Source of the DNA: Campylobacter concisus
GTDB taxonomy: Bacteria > Campylobacterota > Campylobacteria > Campylobacterales > Campylobacteraceae
Length of the DNA stretch: 64,000 bases
NCBI RefSeq assembly: GCF_003048405.1
Contig: NZ_PIQS01000001.1
Location: 930,001 to 994,000, forward strand
Direction of reading: 5' to 3'
Below, in pieces: positions 37,707-47,742 of the stretch. A model generated the notes under the pieces. That model had not been told where the DNA came from. It made no database searches and was given only the letters and a program-made list of their open reading frames with translations. Each line of letters begins with the position of its first letter. Positions within the stretch are counted from its first letter, which is position 1. A program made the position numbers and the translations under genes.

Positions 37707-39509
37707 ATGGCGAAGAAATTTATCGATGTTATGGATACGACCTTTAGAGATGGCTTTCAGTCAGTTTATGGCGCTAGAGTGCTTATGAATGACTTTTTGC
37801 CTGCGCTTGAAGCAGCCAAAGAGGCTGGCATAGAGCATTTTGAATTTGGCGGTGGGGCTAGATTTCAAAGCCTTTATTTTTACCTAAATGAAGACGCTTT
37901 TGCGATGATGGATAAATTTAGAAGCATCGTAGGACCAAAAGCAAATCTTCAAACCCTAAGCAGGGGCGTAAATACCGTCACACTTGATACTGGCAGCCGT
38001 GAGCTAATCGACCTTCACGCAAAGCTTTTCAAAAAACATGGAACCACCACCATTAGAAATTTTGACGCACTAAATGACGTTGAAAATTTAAAATATTCAG
38101 GCGAGAGGATCGCTCATCACGGACTAAAACATGAAGTTGTTGTTACGATGATGGATCTGCCCAGTGGCTGTGTGGGAGCACATGATGTTAAATTTTATGA
38201 GAAAATTTTAAGAGAAATTTTAGATGCAAACATCCCTTATCACAGTGTTTGCTTTAAAGATGCAAGTGGCACAAGTAGCCCACAAAAGGTCTATGAAACC
38301 ATAAAAATGGCTAGAAAATTATTGCCAGAAAAAACTCATATCAGACTTCATACACATGAAACAGCAGGCGTAAGTGTGGCTTGCTATCTTGCAGCGCTTG
38401 AAGCCGGCGTTGATGGAATAGATCTAGCCGCAAGCCCAGTAAGTGGTGGTACAAGTCAGCCAGATATCTTAACTATGCTTCACGCAGTAAAAGGCAAAAA
38501 CTACGATCTTGGCGGACTTGACGTGGAGAAAATTTTAAAATATGAAAGCGTTTTGAATGATTGCTTAAAAGAGTATTTCTTGCCACCTGAGGCCGTACAA
38601 GTAAGCCCACTCATACCATTTTCACCGATGCCTGGTGGCGCGCTTACAGCAAATACCCAGATGATGAGAGATAACAACATCTTAGATAAATTTCCAGAGG
38701 TTATCCTTGCGATGCGTGAAGTGGTGCAAAAGGGTGGATACGGTACTTCAGTGACTCCTGTTAGCCAGTTTTACTTCCAACAAGCGTTTAATAATGTAAT
38801 GTTTGGCAAGTGGAAAAAGATAGCTGAGGGATACGGTAAAATGGTGCTTGGCTACTTTGGCAAGACACCAGTTACGCCTGATAAAGAGATCATCAAGCTT
38901 GCAAGCGAGCAACTAGGCTTAAAACCAACTACAAAACACGCAGTTGATATAGCTGATAAAGATGAGAGTAAGTCGCTTGCTCACGTAAAAGAAATTCTAA
39001 AGCAAAACAATATAAAAACTACCGAAGAAAATATATTTATAGCAGCAGCTTGTAAAGAAAAGGGTATCGCATTCTTAAAAGGCGAAGCCAAAGTAAATGT
39101 TAGAAAGATCGACCCAAATGCTAAAGCAAACGAGGGCAGACAAACTCAAAGTGGCAGATATAGTGTCGTTGTAAATGGTAGCCGCTACAATGTCGAAGTA
39201 AGCGAAGGTTTTAACGATGGCATCCAAGTAAAATCAATCACCGGAGTTGAAGGCAAGAGCGTAAAAAATACTAAAAGTGCAGCAGCAGGTGCAACTGAAA
39301 ATGATATCGTTGCTAGCTTGCCGGGTGCTGTGCATAAAATTTTAGTAAGTCCTGGCGATCAAGTCAAAAAAGGGCAAGCTGTAGTCGTGCTTGAAGCAAT
39401 GAAGATGGAGATAGAGGTCAAAGCCCCAAAAGATGGTGTGATAGGATCTATTGAAGTTAGCAAAGGTCAAAGCGTCGCGAACAATCAAGTGGTGGCTAAA
39501 TTTAAATAA
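37707..39509 (+). CDS. pycB: Pyruvate carboxylase subunit B / oxaloacetate decarboxylase alpha subunit
   Basis: A 600-residue biotin enzyme subunit. The N-terminal carboxyltransferase TIM barrel starts with VMDTTFRDGFQS and includes HTHETAGV (metal histidines) and the segment GVDGIDLAASPVSGGTSQPD. The C-terminal biotin domain has the biotinylated lysine in LEAMKMEIEV. It makes or breaks oxaloacetate together with a biotin carboxylase (PycA) or membrane Oad subunits, none of which are adjacent. ATG 37707 is chosen because GAGGTGGG lies just upstream; an earlier in-frame ATG (37665) lies inside the terminator region. pckA next door supports an oxaloacetate/PEP role. Confidence 0.9.
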   Translation: MAKKFIDVMDTTFRDGFQSVYGARVLMNDFLPALEAAKEAGIEHFEFGGGARFQSLYFYLNEDAFAMMDKFRSIVGPKANLQTLSRGVNTVTLDTGSRELIDLHAKLFKKHGTTTIRNFDALNDVENLKYSGERIAHHGLKHEVVVTMMDLPSGCVGAHDVKFYEKILREILDANIPYHSVCFKDASGTSSPQKVYETIKMARKLLPEKTHIRLHTHETAGVSVACYLAALEAGVDGIDLAASPVSGGTSQPDILTMLHAVKGKNYDLGGLDVEKILKYESVLNDCLKEYFLPPEAVQVSPLIPFSPMPGGALTANTQMMRDNNILDKFPEVILAMREVVQKGGYGTSVTPVSQFYFQQAFNNVMFGKWKKIAEGYGKMVLGYFGKTPVTPDKEIIKLASEQLGLKPTTKHAVDIADKDESKSLAHVKEILKQNNIKTTEENIFIAAACKEKGIAFLKGEAKVNVRKIDPNAKANEGRQTQSGRYSVVVNGSRYNVEVSEGFNDGIQVKSITGVEGKSVKNTKSAAAGATENDIVASLPGAVHKILVSPGDQVKKGQAVVVLEAMKMEIEVKAPKDGVIGSIEVSKGQSVANNQVVAKFK

Positions 39510-39612
39510 ATTTGCCACTTTTAAAAAGATAGTGTTAAGCGAAATTTGATTAACATTTTGATGACTTTTAGGTCAGAAGTTATAAAGAAATGAAAATTTT
39601 AAAGGAAACAAC

Positions 39613-41190
39613 ATGATAAATAAATTAGACGAGCTAGGTCTAAAAGAGATCAAAAAGATAAATCACAATCTAAGCTACGACGAGCTTTTTGAGCTTGAAA
39701 AGACAAATAACGAGGGCAGGGTTTCAAGCAACGGCACGTTTATGGTAGATACGGGAATTTTTACTGGAAGAAGCCCAAAAGATAAGTACTTTGTCAAACA
39801 AGATCCAAGTCAGAAGTATATCGCTTGGGGCAAGATAAATCAGCCTATTACAAAAGAGCTATTTGATAAACTTCTTAAAAAAGCAAAAGAGCAGCTAAGT
39901 GGCAAAGAAATTTTCATCCAAGATGCATTTTGTGGAGCTAGCAAAAAGAGCCAAAAATCAGTCCGTTTTGTTACCGAAGTAGCGTGGCAAGCACATTTTG
40001 TAAAAAATATGTTTATCCGCCCAAGTGAGGCAGAGCTAGCTAAATTTGAGCCTGATTTTGTAGTATATAACGCTTGTAAGACAAAAAATGAGGACTACAA
40101 GGCTGATGGACTACATTCAGATGTCTTTGTTATCTTTAATGTCGAGGAAAATGTTGCAGTGATCGGCGGCACATGGTATGGTGGCGAGATGAAAAAAGGT
40201 ATTTTTTCTATGATGAACTACTGGTTGCCACTTGAGGGCAAGCTAAGCATGCACTGCTCTGCAAACGTAGGCGAAAAAGGTGATACAGCGCTATTTTTTG
40301 GCCTATCTGGCACTGGTAAAACGACACTTTCAACCGATCCAAAACGCAAGCTAATAGGAGATGACGAGCATGGCTGGGACGATGATGGCGTGTTTAACTT
40401 TGAGGGTGGCTGCTACGCAAAATGTATAAACCTTGATCCAAGTAGCGAACCAGAAATTTACGCAGCGATCAGGCGTGATGCGCTACTTGAAAATGTCGTG
40501 GCTGACGAAAATGGCGTGGTTGATTACAAAGATGGCTCAAAGACTGAAAACACACGCGTGAGCTATCCGATCTATCACATCGACAACTACGAGCCAAGCT
40601 CAAGCGCTGGTCATCCAAAAAATATCATCTTTTTAAGTGCTGACGCTTTTGGCGTGCTCCCTCCAGTTGCAAAGCTGACAAAAGAGCAGGCGATGTATTA
40701 TTTCTTAAGTGGCTACACAGCAAAAGTTGCTGGCACAGAGCGCGGTATAACTGAGCCAGTCGCTACTTTTAGCGCTTGCTTTGGCGAGCCATTTATGCCA
40801 CTTCATCCAACTGTCTATGCAAAATTGCTTGGCGAAAAGATAGATAAGCACGGCGTAAATGTCTATCTTGTAAATACAGGCTGGAGCGGCGGTGCTTACG
40901 GCGTTGGCAAGCGTATGAGCATAAAAGCAACACGTGCTTGCATAAATGCGATCCTTGATGGCAGTATCACAAAATGTGAATTTGAAAATTTTGATAAATT
41001 TAACTTCGCTATCCCAAAAGAGCTCGATGGCGTCGAGACAAAGCTACTAAATCCTATAAACACATGGACGCATCCGGCTGAGTATAACGCTTCACGTGAT
41101 AAGCTCGCTAAAATGTTTGTTGAAAATTTCAAACGTTACGAAGATGTAAAAGAGGGCGTTGAGTACGCTAAAGCTGGTCCAAAGGCTTAA
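39613..41190 (+). CDS. pckA: Phosphoenolpyruvate carboxykinase (ATP)
   Basis: A 525-residue enzyme that converts oxaloacetate and ATP to PEP for gluconeogenesis. The P-loop [11 protein letters not shown] and the metal site GDDEHGWDD are present, with the N-terminal [12 protein letters not shown] arginine/substrate motif. The start ATG follows AAAGGAAAC. It follows pycB, with which it forms a pyruvate-oxaloacetate-PEP route, and is closed by a strong terminator. Confidence 0.97.
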   Translation: MINKLDELGLKEIKKINHNLSYDELFELEKTNNEGRVSSNGTFMVDTGIFTGRSPKDKYFVKQDPSQKYIAWGKINQPITKELFDKLLKKAKEQLSGKEIFIQDAFCGASKKSQKSVRFVTEVAWQAHFVKNMFIRPSEAELAKFEPDFVVYNACKTKNEDYKADGLHSDVFVIFNVEENVAVIGGTWYGGEMKKGIFSMMNYWLPLEGKLSMHCSANVGEKGDTALFFGLSGTGKTTLSTDPKRKLIGDDEHGWDDDGVFNFEGGCYAKCINLDPSSEPEIYAAIRRDALLENVVADENGVVDYKDGSKTENTRVSYPIYHIDNYEPSSSAGHPKNIIFLSADAFGVLPPVAKLTKEQAMYYFLSGYTAKVAGTERGITEPVATFSACFGEPFMPLHPTVYAKLLGEKIDKHGVNVYLVNTGWSGGAYGVGKRMSIKATRACINAILDGSITKCEFENFDKFNFAIPKELDGVETKLLNPINTWTHPAEYNASRDKLAKMFVENFKRYEDVKEGVEYAKAGPKA

Positions 41191-41196
41191 TTTGCA

Positions 41197-41232
41197 TAGC
41201 CTTGCAAAAAATTTTGCAAGGCTAGTTTTTTT
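41197..41232 (+). terminator. Rho-independent terminator after pckA
   Basis: TAGCCTTGCAAAA pairs with TTTTGCAAGGCTA, followed by GTTTTTTT. It begins 7 bases after the pckA stop. Confidence 0.92.
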
Positions 41233-41484
41233 AGTTGGCATTTTTGATATTAAAGTATCTTTCTTCTAAATTCCAAGTTCAATTGTTACATTTGTAAATT
41301 TATTCTATTAAGTAACAAAATATTAGATATTGCCAAATATATGAGTTACTAATAAAATTTTCCTATTACACTTAGCCTAGTTTTTTCTGTGCTTGAACCA
41401 AGTATCAAATATCATTTATTGTGCTACTGTTTTCTAAAAATTTTTATAGGTTTGAGTAGGAGATAGATTGCATAAATTTAGGGG
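41233..41484. other. AT-rich spacer between convergent pckA and dctA
   Basis: This is the inner part of a gap of about 340 bases between the two stop codons. Apart from the two terminators that flank it I see no reading frame with a ribosome site, no tRNA and no repeat. It is very AT-rich. Confidence 0.6.
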
Positions 41485-41518
41485 AAAAAGAAAAAATAAG
41501 GGCAAAGTTGCCCTTATA
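41485..41518 (-). terminator. Rho-independent terminator after dctA
   Basis: On the minus strand ATAAGGGCAA pairs with TTGCCCTTAT around a 2-base centre, followed by TTTTTTCTTTTTCCCC. It lies 15 bases past the dctA stop. Confidence 0.88.
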
Positions 41519-41532
41519 GTTATAAATGTATA

Positions 41533-42888
41533 TTATGAGTGAAAGTGAAATTCCTCTGGATGATCTAGTGCGTATCTAAATTTATCCATATCGACTTTTT
41601 TATCCCAGATAGAAACTATCATGCAACCAACAGCGTTACCGCAGAGATTACCAACTGCACGCATCTCTGACATAAATTTATCAACGCCAAGTAGCACAGC
41701 CACGGTGACAACTGGTATGCCAGTGCTTGGGAGTGCACTTAGTGTGCCTGCAAGGACGACAAAACCAGATCCCGTAACGCCAACTGCGCCTTTACTTGTG
41801 ATCATTAGCACGATTAGAATACTTATTAGATGCTCAAAACTTAGCGGGATGTTGAAGGCTTGCGCTAAGAAGATAACGCTTAAGCTTAGATAGATGTTGG
41901 TGCAGTCAAGGTTAAATGAGTAGCCAGTCGGGATGATAAGTCCAACTGCGCCTCTATTTATACCAGCTGATTCTAGCTTTTGCATAAGTGGCGCAAGAGC
42001 TGTTTCGCTCGAGCTTGTTGCAAAGACTACCAATACCTCTTTTGAAATAAAACGCATAAATTTAAAGACATTGATTTTTGCAAAATAGCAAATAATGCCA
42101 AGCACCACAAAGATAAAAAAGCAACTTGCAAGTGCCATAACAACCAAAAGCTCCATCATGCCAAGAAGCGTTCCGATACCAAATTTGCCGATTAGATAAG
42201 CCATAGCTGAAAATGCAGCCACTGGGCTAAAGAGCATAAGCCAACTAAGAAGTTTTAAGACATAGTGCTGAATAAATTCAAGTGGCTTTAGGCAAGCTTG
42301 TTTTTTATCATGAGCTAGCAGCGAAAGTACGATGGCAACGATAATAGCCATGAAAAGTACTTGAAGTGTGTTTGATTTTATAAATGGATCAAGTATATGC
42401 ACGTAAGGGAAAATATCATCTACTGGCACAGCACCTCTTAAAAGATGAAGTGTATGTGCTACAAATCCGCTATTTGCGTCCATATTTGCAGCTTGAGATG
42501 TAAATTTAGCCACACTTGAGGCATCAAGCTGAGTGTAGTCAAGATTCATACCATGTCCCGGACGAAGTGTCTCGCCAAAGATGATACCGACAGCAAGTGC
42601 AAGTGTGCTAACTATCTCAAAATAGATAAATGCCTTTAATCCAATAGACCCAAGATCTTTTAAACTCTCGAGCCCAACGATACCTGAAACGATCGTTAAA
42701 AAGATAATAGGACCAATCAAAATTTTAAGTGCTTTTATAAAATAATCAATGCCTGGCTTGCTTGCTATACCAAGCTCAGGTGCGACCATGCCAACGATAA
42801 CGCCACCAACAATACCGATCACAACCCAAAAGGCAAGATTGGTAAATAATCTTACAGCAAGATTTCCTTGCTTTTTAGTATTATTCAT
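41533..42888 (-). CDS. dctA: C4-dicarboxylate/cation symporter DctA
   Basis: A 451-residue DAACS family transporter with 8 helices and two re-entrant hairpins. The serine-rich hairpin VFATSSSETALAPLMQKLE, IIPTGYSFNLDCTNIYLS and SKGAVGVTGSGFVVLAGTL match DctA more closely than GltP. It imports succinate, fumarate, malate or aspartate with protons or sodium. Oddity: the central motif reads NLDCTNIY, where DctA/GltP members commonly have NLDGT. Upstream RBS AAGGGGAAA; single gene with its own terminator. Confidence 0.88.
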   Translation of the reverse strand: MNNTKKQGNLAVRLFTNLAFWVVIGIVGGVIVGMVAPELGIASKPGIDYFIKALKILIGPIIFLTIVSGIVGLESLKDLGSIGLKAFIYFEIVSTLALAVGIIFGETLRPGHGMNLDYTQLDASSVAKFTSQAANMDANSGFVAHTLHLLRGAVPVDDIFPYVHILDPFIKSNTLQVLFMAIIVAIVLSLLAHDKKQACLKPLEFIQHYVLKLLSWLMLFSPVAAFSAMAYLIGKFGIGTLLGMMELLVVMALASCFFIFVVLGIICYFAKINVFKFMRFISKEVLVVFATSSSETALAPLMQKLESAGINRGAVGLIIPTGYSFNLDCTNIYLSLSVIFLAQAFNIPLSFEHLISILIVLMITSKGAVGVTGSGFVVLAGTLSALPSTGIPVVTVAVLLGVDKFMSEMRAVGNLCGNAVGCMIVSIWDKKVDMDKFRYALDHPEEFHFHS

Positions 42889-42899
42889 AAATTTCCCCT

Positions 42900-43394
42900 T
42901 TATAGGCTTTCTCTGATCTTAGCAGAGATGATCTTATCGCCTTGTCTTATAGCGTCAAGCACCTTTAGGCTCTCTTCATCAACGCATTTTCCAAAGACTG
43001 TATGCACGCCGTCAAGATGAGGTTGTTTGCTATGACAGATGAAAAACTGTGATCCGCCAGTATCACGCCCCGCGTGAGCCATGCTTAGGCTACCGCGCTC
43101 GTGTTTTACCTTTTGGTTGTCGCATTCGCATTTTATTCTCCAGCCAGGACCGCCTGTACCTGTGCCATTTGGACAACCGCCTTGGATGACAAAATTTGGT
43201 ATAACTCTGTGAAAATTTAGACCATTATAAAAGCCTGATTTTATCAAATGGATAAAATTTGCGACAGCTTGTGGAGCTTCTTCGGCAAAAAGTTCAAGTC
43301 TGATATCGCCTTTGTCTGTCTCTAAAACTACAAATTTATCTTTTTTAAGTTCATCTAAATTTATATCATAAACTTTTAATTCATCAAAACGCAT
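42900..43394 (-). CDS. Cyclophilin-type peptidyl-prolyl cis-trans isomerase
   Basis: A 164-residue cytoplasmic cyclophilin without signal peptide. The catalytic segment [26 protein letters not shown] contains the active-site Arg and Phe-Gln region (about 60-85), followed by [20 protein letters not shown] and [12 protein letters not shown]. It assists folding by isomerising proline peptide bonds. It lies 11 bases after the yebC stop. Confidence 0.95.
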   Translation of the reverse strand: MRFDELKVYDINLDELKKDKFVVLETDKGDIRLELFAEEAPQAVANFIHLIKSGFYNGLNFHRVIPNFVIQGGCPNGTGTGGPGWRIKCECDNQKVKHERGSLSMAHAGRDTGGSQFFICHSKQPHLDGVHTVFGKCVDEESLKVLDAIRQGDKIISAKIRESL

Positions 43395-43405
43395 GTATTT
43401 CCCTT

Positions 43406-44113
43406 TTATTCGATATTTGTATAAACCGCTTGAACGTCATCATCGTCTTCTAGCTTATCAAGAAGTTTCTCAACCTCAAGCATTTGCTCTTCGCTTAGAT
43501 TCACGGTTTGATTTGGTAAGTATTGAAGTGAAGCTTTTTTAACTACTAAATTTAGCTTCTCTATGCCTTCATGAAGTGTGCCAAAATTTGCGTAATCGCC
43601 ATAAACAAATAACGTCTCATCGTCAGCCTCGATATCGCTTAGACCATAATCTATTAGTTCAAGCTCGATCTCTTCGATATCTGCGCTTGGCTTTTCAAGC
43701 TCAAAAACACTCTTTCTTGTAAACATAAAGCTAAGGCTGCCACTTGGTAAAATTTCTCCACCATTTTTGCTAAATATCGCTTTAACATTGGCAACCGTTC
43801 TTGTTGGATTGTCGGTCGCACACTCAACGATGATCTGTACACCGTGAGCTGCTTTGCCGTCATAAAAAATAGTCTTAATATCGGCGCTATCTTTGCCATT
43901 TGCTCTTTTTATAGCTGCATCGATGTTATCTTTTGGCATATTTTCAGCTTTTGCCGCTGCGATAGCTGCGCGAAGTTTAGGGTTCATATCCGGATCACAT
44001 CCGCCATCTTTTGCCGCTACTGTTATAGCCTTTGCAAGTTTTGGAAATACCTTACTCATCTTATCCCATCTAGCTTCTTTTGCTGCTCTTCGGTACTCAA
44101 ATGCTCGTCCCAT
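43406..44113 (-). CDS. YebC/PmpR family transcriptional/translation regulator
   Basis: A 235-residue YebC-family protein beginning [30 protein letters not shown], with [35 protein letters not shown] as the family core (stretch broken here by spaces of similarity only). Members bind DNA as regulators or, in recent work, act on ribosomes stalled at proline runs. Normal length. It starts a minus-strand pair with the cyclophilin gene. Confidence 0.93.
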   Translation of the reverse strand: MGRAFEYRRAAKEARWDKMSKVFPKLAKAITVAAKDGGCDPDMNPKLRAAIAAAKAENMPKDNIDAAIKRANGKDSADIKTIFYDGKAAHGVQIIVECATDNPTRTVANVKAIFSKNGGEILPSGSLSFMFTRKSVFELEKPSADIEEIELELIDYGLSDIEADDETLFVYGDYANFGTLHEGIEKLNLVVKKASLQYLPNQTVNLSEEQMLEVEKLLDKLEDDDDVQAVYTNIE

Positions 44114-44263
44114 AAATATCCTTAAATAAATTTTTTACGGATTATAACTAAAAAAATTTTATACTTTTTTAAAACATTTTTAGTTTGCCTGCCAAAGCGT
44201 TTAATTTGTAAATTTGAAAATAATATTTGGTAAAAATTTAAGCTAAAGGCATATAATCATACC

Positions 44264-44818
44264 ATGATAAAAAATGCTCAAAAACAAGATGCAAAAATCT
44301 GCATAAAACTACTAAATTTAGCGATGGAGGATATCGCCTACAAGCTAAGTGGCTACGACGATCCTACAAAAAGCGATGAAATTTTAGAGAAATTTTTTAA
44401 AAGCGAGACAAATAGACTTAGCTATAAAAATGTCTTTGTTTATAAGCATAACGAGGAAATTATAGCTGCTATGTGTGCTTACTTTGGTGGCGACGTGGAG
44501 CAACTTGATAGAGAAATTTCACAGCATTTAATGGCTCTTGGCAAAGATGACAAGGTAGAAAAAGAGTGTTTTGACGATGAGTTTTATATAGATAGTATCG
44601 CTGTTGATGAAAATTTTAGAGGCCAAGGGCTTGCAAAAGAGCTCATAAGGCATTCGTTTGTCAAGGCAAAAGAGCTAGGGCATAAAAAGGTTTCATTAAT
44701 AGTAGATACAAATAAGCCAAAAGTTCGTAAATTTTACGAGAGTTTGGGTTTTAAATTTAATGTCAAGAAAGTTGTAAATTTACATGAATACGACCATATG
44801 ATAAAGGAGATAATATGA
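44264..44818 (+). CDS. GNAT family N-acetyltransferase
   Basis: A 184-residue acetyltransferase. The acetyl-CoA-binding motif A is IDSIAVDENFRGQGLAKELI with the RGQGLA pyrophosphate loop (about 112-132), followed by VSLIVDTNKPKVRKFYESLGFKF, the usual beta5/alpha4 region. Substrate unknown. Its stop overlaps the copP start by 4 bases, so it is expressed with the copper genes. Confidence 0.88.
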   Translation: MIKNAQKQDAKICIKLLNLAMEDIAYKLSGYDDPTKSDEILEKFFKSETNRLSYKNVFVYKHNEEIIAAMCAYFGGDVEQLDREISQHLMALGKDDKVEKECFDDEFYIDSIAVDENFRGQGLAKELIRHSFVKAKELGHKKVSLIVDTNKPKVRKFYESLGFKFNVKKVVNLHEYDHMIKEII

Positions 44819-45018
44819 AAACATTTGAAGCAAACAATATCCACTGCCAAAACTGCGCAAACACTATAAAAAACGCACTTGAAGATGACTTTGGCAAGAT
44901 AGAAGTTGATCTTAGCAAAGAGCCAAGACAAGTTAGGGTTGATCTTAAAGATAGTGAAGTTGAAAAATTTAAATCTGAAATGGCTGATCTTGGATTTGAC
45001 GTTATAAAGGAGCTTTGA
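44815..45018 (+). CDS. copP: Copper chaperone-like heavy-metal-associated protein
   Basis: A 67-residue single HMA-domain protein. The metal motif is HCQNC (residues 10-14) in FEANNIHCQNCANTI, the CxxC site that binds Cu(I). It is one base before copA, the arrangement of copA-copP in Helicobacter with order reversed, so it likely shuttles copper to the ATPase. The glycine-methionine usually before the CxxC is replaced by Asn-Ile-His. Confidence 0.88.
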   Translation: MKTFEANNIHCQNCANTIKNALEDDFGKIEVDLSKEPRQVRVDLKDSEVEKFKSEMADLGFDVIKEL

Positions 45019-45019
45019 T

Positions 45020-47197
45020 ATGCCTTTAAAAGTCAAGCTAAATATAGCGGGAATGAGCTGCGTAAATTGCTCAAACGCTATCGAGAAAGTTTCTAAAAAG
45101 ATAGATGGGGTGCTTGAAGCAAATGTAAATTTTGCAAATGCAAGCGGCGAATTTGTCCTAAAAGACGCTAGCGTGCGTGAAGTTTTAGAGCAAAAGATAA
45201 AGAAGCTTGGCTATTTTGTGGCGACAAATATTGATGAATTTGAAGCCAAAAGAGACGAGCATATAACTGCGATCAGAAATAAATTTATATTTGCATTTCT
45301 AGCGAGCATGGTCATCATGGCGCTTGAGATGTTTGTAAGGCCTAGCGTGGTTGTAAATTTAGCCATTTTAGCGCTTGGCTTTTTGGTGCTAGCTTTTAGT
45401 GGCAAAGACTTCTTTGCTCACGCCATAGAGGCTGTTAAAAACAAAAACTACGATATGAACGTGCTTGTAGCTCTTGGAAGCGGCAGTGCATTTTTATACT
45501 CGCTTTTTGCTGTGATCTTTTCAGATTTCATCCCAGATGATCTAAAAAATGTCTATGTCTCGGGCGCAGCGATGATAATAGCCTTTGTTTTGCTAGGTAA
45601 GTATCTTGAAGAGCGCTCAAAGGCAAAGGCAGGCGACTACCTAAAGACGCTACTTAAAATTTCTCCAAAAACCGCCTTTTTGGTCATGCCAGATGGACAT
45701 AGTAAAGAGGTAAATGTAAATGAGCTAAAAGTAGGCGACATCGTCATCGTAAAAAATGGCTACAACATCCCAAGTGATGGCGTGATAGTTCAAGGTGGCG
45801 CTGAGATAGATGCTTCTATGCTTACAGGAGAGAGCTTGCCAGTTTATAAAGAGGTGGGAGATGGCGTATTTGCCGGCACTCTAAACACAAATGGCTACAT
45901 AAGCGTCAAGGTGACAAAGAGCTCTTACGAGAGCTTGCTATCTCAAATTTTAAACCTACTAAGCGACGCTAGCTCTAAAAAGATGCCTATCGGACGGCTG
46001 GCTGACAAGATAGCAAACATCTTTGTGTCAAGTGTCGTGGCGACCTCAGTTCTTACATTTTTAATATGGATAATTTTTAGTGGAAATTTCGCCTATGCGA
46101 TCTCTAGCGCGATCTGCGTTTTAATAATCTCATGTCCATGCGCTCTTGGACTTGCTACGCCAATAGCAATAGTAAGCTCGCTTGCACGCGGTGCAAAAGC
46201 TGGAATTTTAGTAAAAAATCCAGAAGTTTTAGAGCTAATAAAAGATGCTAAATTTGTAGCTTTTGACAAAACCGGCACACTTAGTAAAGGGCAAATCAGC
46301 GTCAAAAGCTCAAATTTAAGCGAGCAAGATTTAGCTCTTATCGCTTCTGCTGAAAATTTAAGTGAGCATCTCATCTCAAAAGCTATCGTTAGATATGCAA
46401 AGCAAAAATGTATAGATTTACAAAAGCTAAATGGAAAATTTCAAAATGTTGTCGGGCAAGGCATCATCTATGAGGATGAGAATAATCAGATAATAATCGG
46501 AAACGAAAAGCTGCTTTTGGAAAATGAAGTAAGTTTAAATCCGGATGAAAGTAACGCTATAAAAGAGGCTACAAACGATGGAAGCGGCGTCATACTTTGT
46601 GCTATAAATAAAAAATTTGTTGGTTTTTTAACGCTTAGTGATGAGCTAAAAGACGAGGCAAGCGATGTTATAAACGAGCTTACAAGTCTAAATTTACAAA
46701 GTGTGATCCTTTCAGGCGATGATGAGAAGGTGGTTGCAAGTATTGCCAAGAAGCTAAATGTGAGTAAATATCACGCAAATATGCTGCCTGAAGATAAATT
46801 TAATGAGATAAAAGAGCTTACAAATCATGGTGGCGTTATCTTTGTTGGAGATGGCGTAAACGACTCACCATCACTTAAAGAAGCAAGTGTTGGTATCGCT
46901 ATGAACTCGGGCTCAGATATAGCAAAAGGTGCTGGAGATATCGTGCTTATTAAAAATGATTTGCGTGGAGTGACTGGACTAGTTAGATTAGCAAATGCTA
47001 CTATGGCAAACATAAAAGAAAATTTATTTTGGGCGTTTATGTATAACGCGATTTGTATCCCGGTGGCTGCAGGCGTATTTTATCCAGTCTTTGGGCTACT
47101 TTTAAGCCCAGTTTATGGCTCAATGGCGATGTGTCTTAGCTCTGTTACTGTTGTTTTAAACGCACTTAGACTTAGATATCTACGACTTAAGGATTAA
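45020..47197 (+). CDS. copA: Copper-exporting P1B-type ATPase
   Basis: A 725-residue heavy-metal ATPase. It has one N-terminal HMA domain (GMSCVNC at 10-16), eight membrane helices, the actuator TGES, the intramembrane metal site SCPCALGLATP (CPC, Cu(I) class), the phosphorylation site DKTGTLSKG, and the hinge GDGVNDSP. It pumps Cu(I) out of the cytoplasm at the expense of ATP. Operon with the GNAT gene, copP and the gene that follows. Confidence 0.96.
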   Translation: MPLKVKLNIAGMSCVNCSNAIEKVSKKIDGVLEANVNFANASGEFVLKDASVREVLEQKIKKLGYFVATNIDEFEAKRDEHITAIRNKFIFAFLASMVIMALEMFVRPSVVVNLAILALGFLVLAFSGKDFFAHAIEAVKNKNYDMNVLVALGSGSAFLYSLFAVIFSDFIPDDLKNVYVSGAAMIIAFVLLGKYLEERSKAKAGDYLKTLLKISPKTAFLVMPDGHSKEVNVNELKVGDIVIVKNGYNIPSDGVIVQGGAEIDASMLTGESLPVYKEVGDGVFAGTLNTNGYISVKVTKSSYESLLSQILNLLSDASSKKMPIGRLADKIANIFVSSVVATSVLTFLIWIIFSGNFAYAISSAICVLIISCPCALGLATPIAIVSSLARGAKAGILVKNPEVLELIKDAKFVAFDKTGTLSKGQISVKSSNLSEQDLALIASAENLSEHLISKAIVRYAKQKCIDLQKLNGKFQNVVGQGIIYEDENNQIIIGNEKLLLENEVSLNPDESNAIKEATNDGSGVILCAINKKFVGFLTLSDELKDEASDVINELTSLNLQSVILSGDDEKVVASIAKKLNVSKYHANMLPEDKFNEIKELTNHGGVIFVGDGVNDSPSLKEASVGIAMNSGSDIAKGAGDIVLIKNDLRGVTGLVRLANATMANIKENLFWAFMYNAICIPVAAGVFYPVFGLLLSPVYGSMAMCLSSVTVVLNALRLRYLRLKD

Positions 47198-47200
47198 AAT

Positions 47201-47740
47201 TTGAAACTTGGAGAACTTTATAGCGTTGTAGCGGCTGCGCTTGCTGCAAATTTTAGTGGTATTTTGGATGTTTCATCTTTTATGCGTATCAAAAAGACAA
47301 ATGCGTGGATAACGCAGACAAATAACGAAACAAATAAAAAAGGTAACGAGCTTTATGCCAAATTTATCAAAGATGAAAGTAGTGCTGCTTTATGTGACGA
47401 TTTTGTCATTTTAAAGTCAAAATTTGAGGCAAGCTACTATTTTTCTTCTGCAAAAGATGATCTAGTTCAATTTTATAAGGCTATAAATTTTCAGCCAAAA
47501 ATTGGCGAGGTTGATAGCATCTCAAATCAGCTAATTTTAATAGCAAATATTTTAAAAAGCAAAGCATCTAAGGAGTCTATGAAACTTCTTGCAGCTTTTA
47601 GTGTCTCATTTTTCTTGCCTTATGCTAAACAGCTTTCAAAAGATATCCAAAAAGACGCAACTAGCAATTTTTATAAATCAATGGGATATTTTTTAGAGGA
47701 TTTTTGCCTAGTTTTAGAAACTATTATTGGTAAGGCTTAG
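47201..47740 (+). CDS. Probable TorD-like molecular chaperone
   Basis: A 179-residue all-helical protein. The second half (IGEVDSISNQLILIANIL, then FSVSFFLPYAKQLSKDI and NFYKSMGYFLEDF) follows the TorD/DmsD pattern of an acidic D-S/H-I-x-x-x-L motif, a shortened FL..LP(W/Y) motif and a final FY..l...L helix. Such proteins guard twin-arginine redox enzymes during molybdenum cofactor insertion. The WxP tryptophan is Tyr here and no partner oxidoreductase is adjacent, so the call is tentative. Start TTG behind AAGGA, 3 bases after copA. Confidence 0.55.
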   Translation: MKLGELYSVVAAALAANFSGILDVSSFMRIKKTNAWITQTNNETNKKGNELYAKFIKDESSAALCDDFVILKSKFEASYYFSSAKDDLVQFYKAINFQPKIGEVDSISNQLILIANILKSKASKESMKLLAAFSVSFFLPYAKQLSKDIQKDATSNFYKSMGYFLEDFCLVLETIIGKA

Positions 47741-47742
47741 TT

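Noticed and set aside
39540..39600. TGAC-TTTTAG-GTCA as a possible operator upstream of pckA
   Set aside because: Only 4 base pairs per arm; expected by chance in AT-rich sequence.
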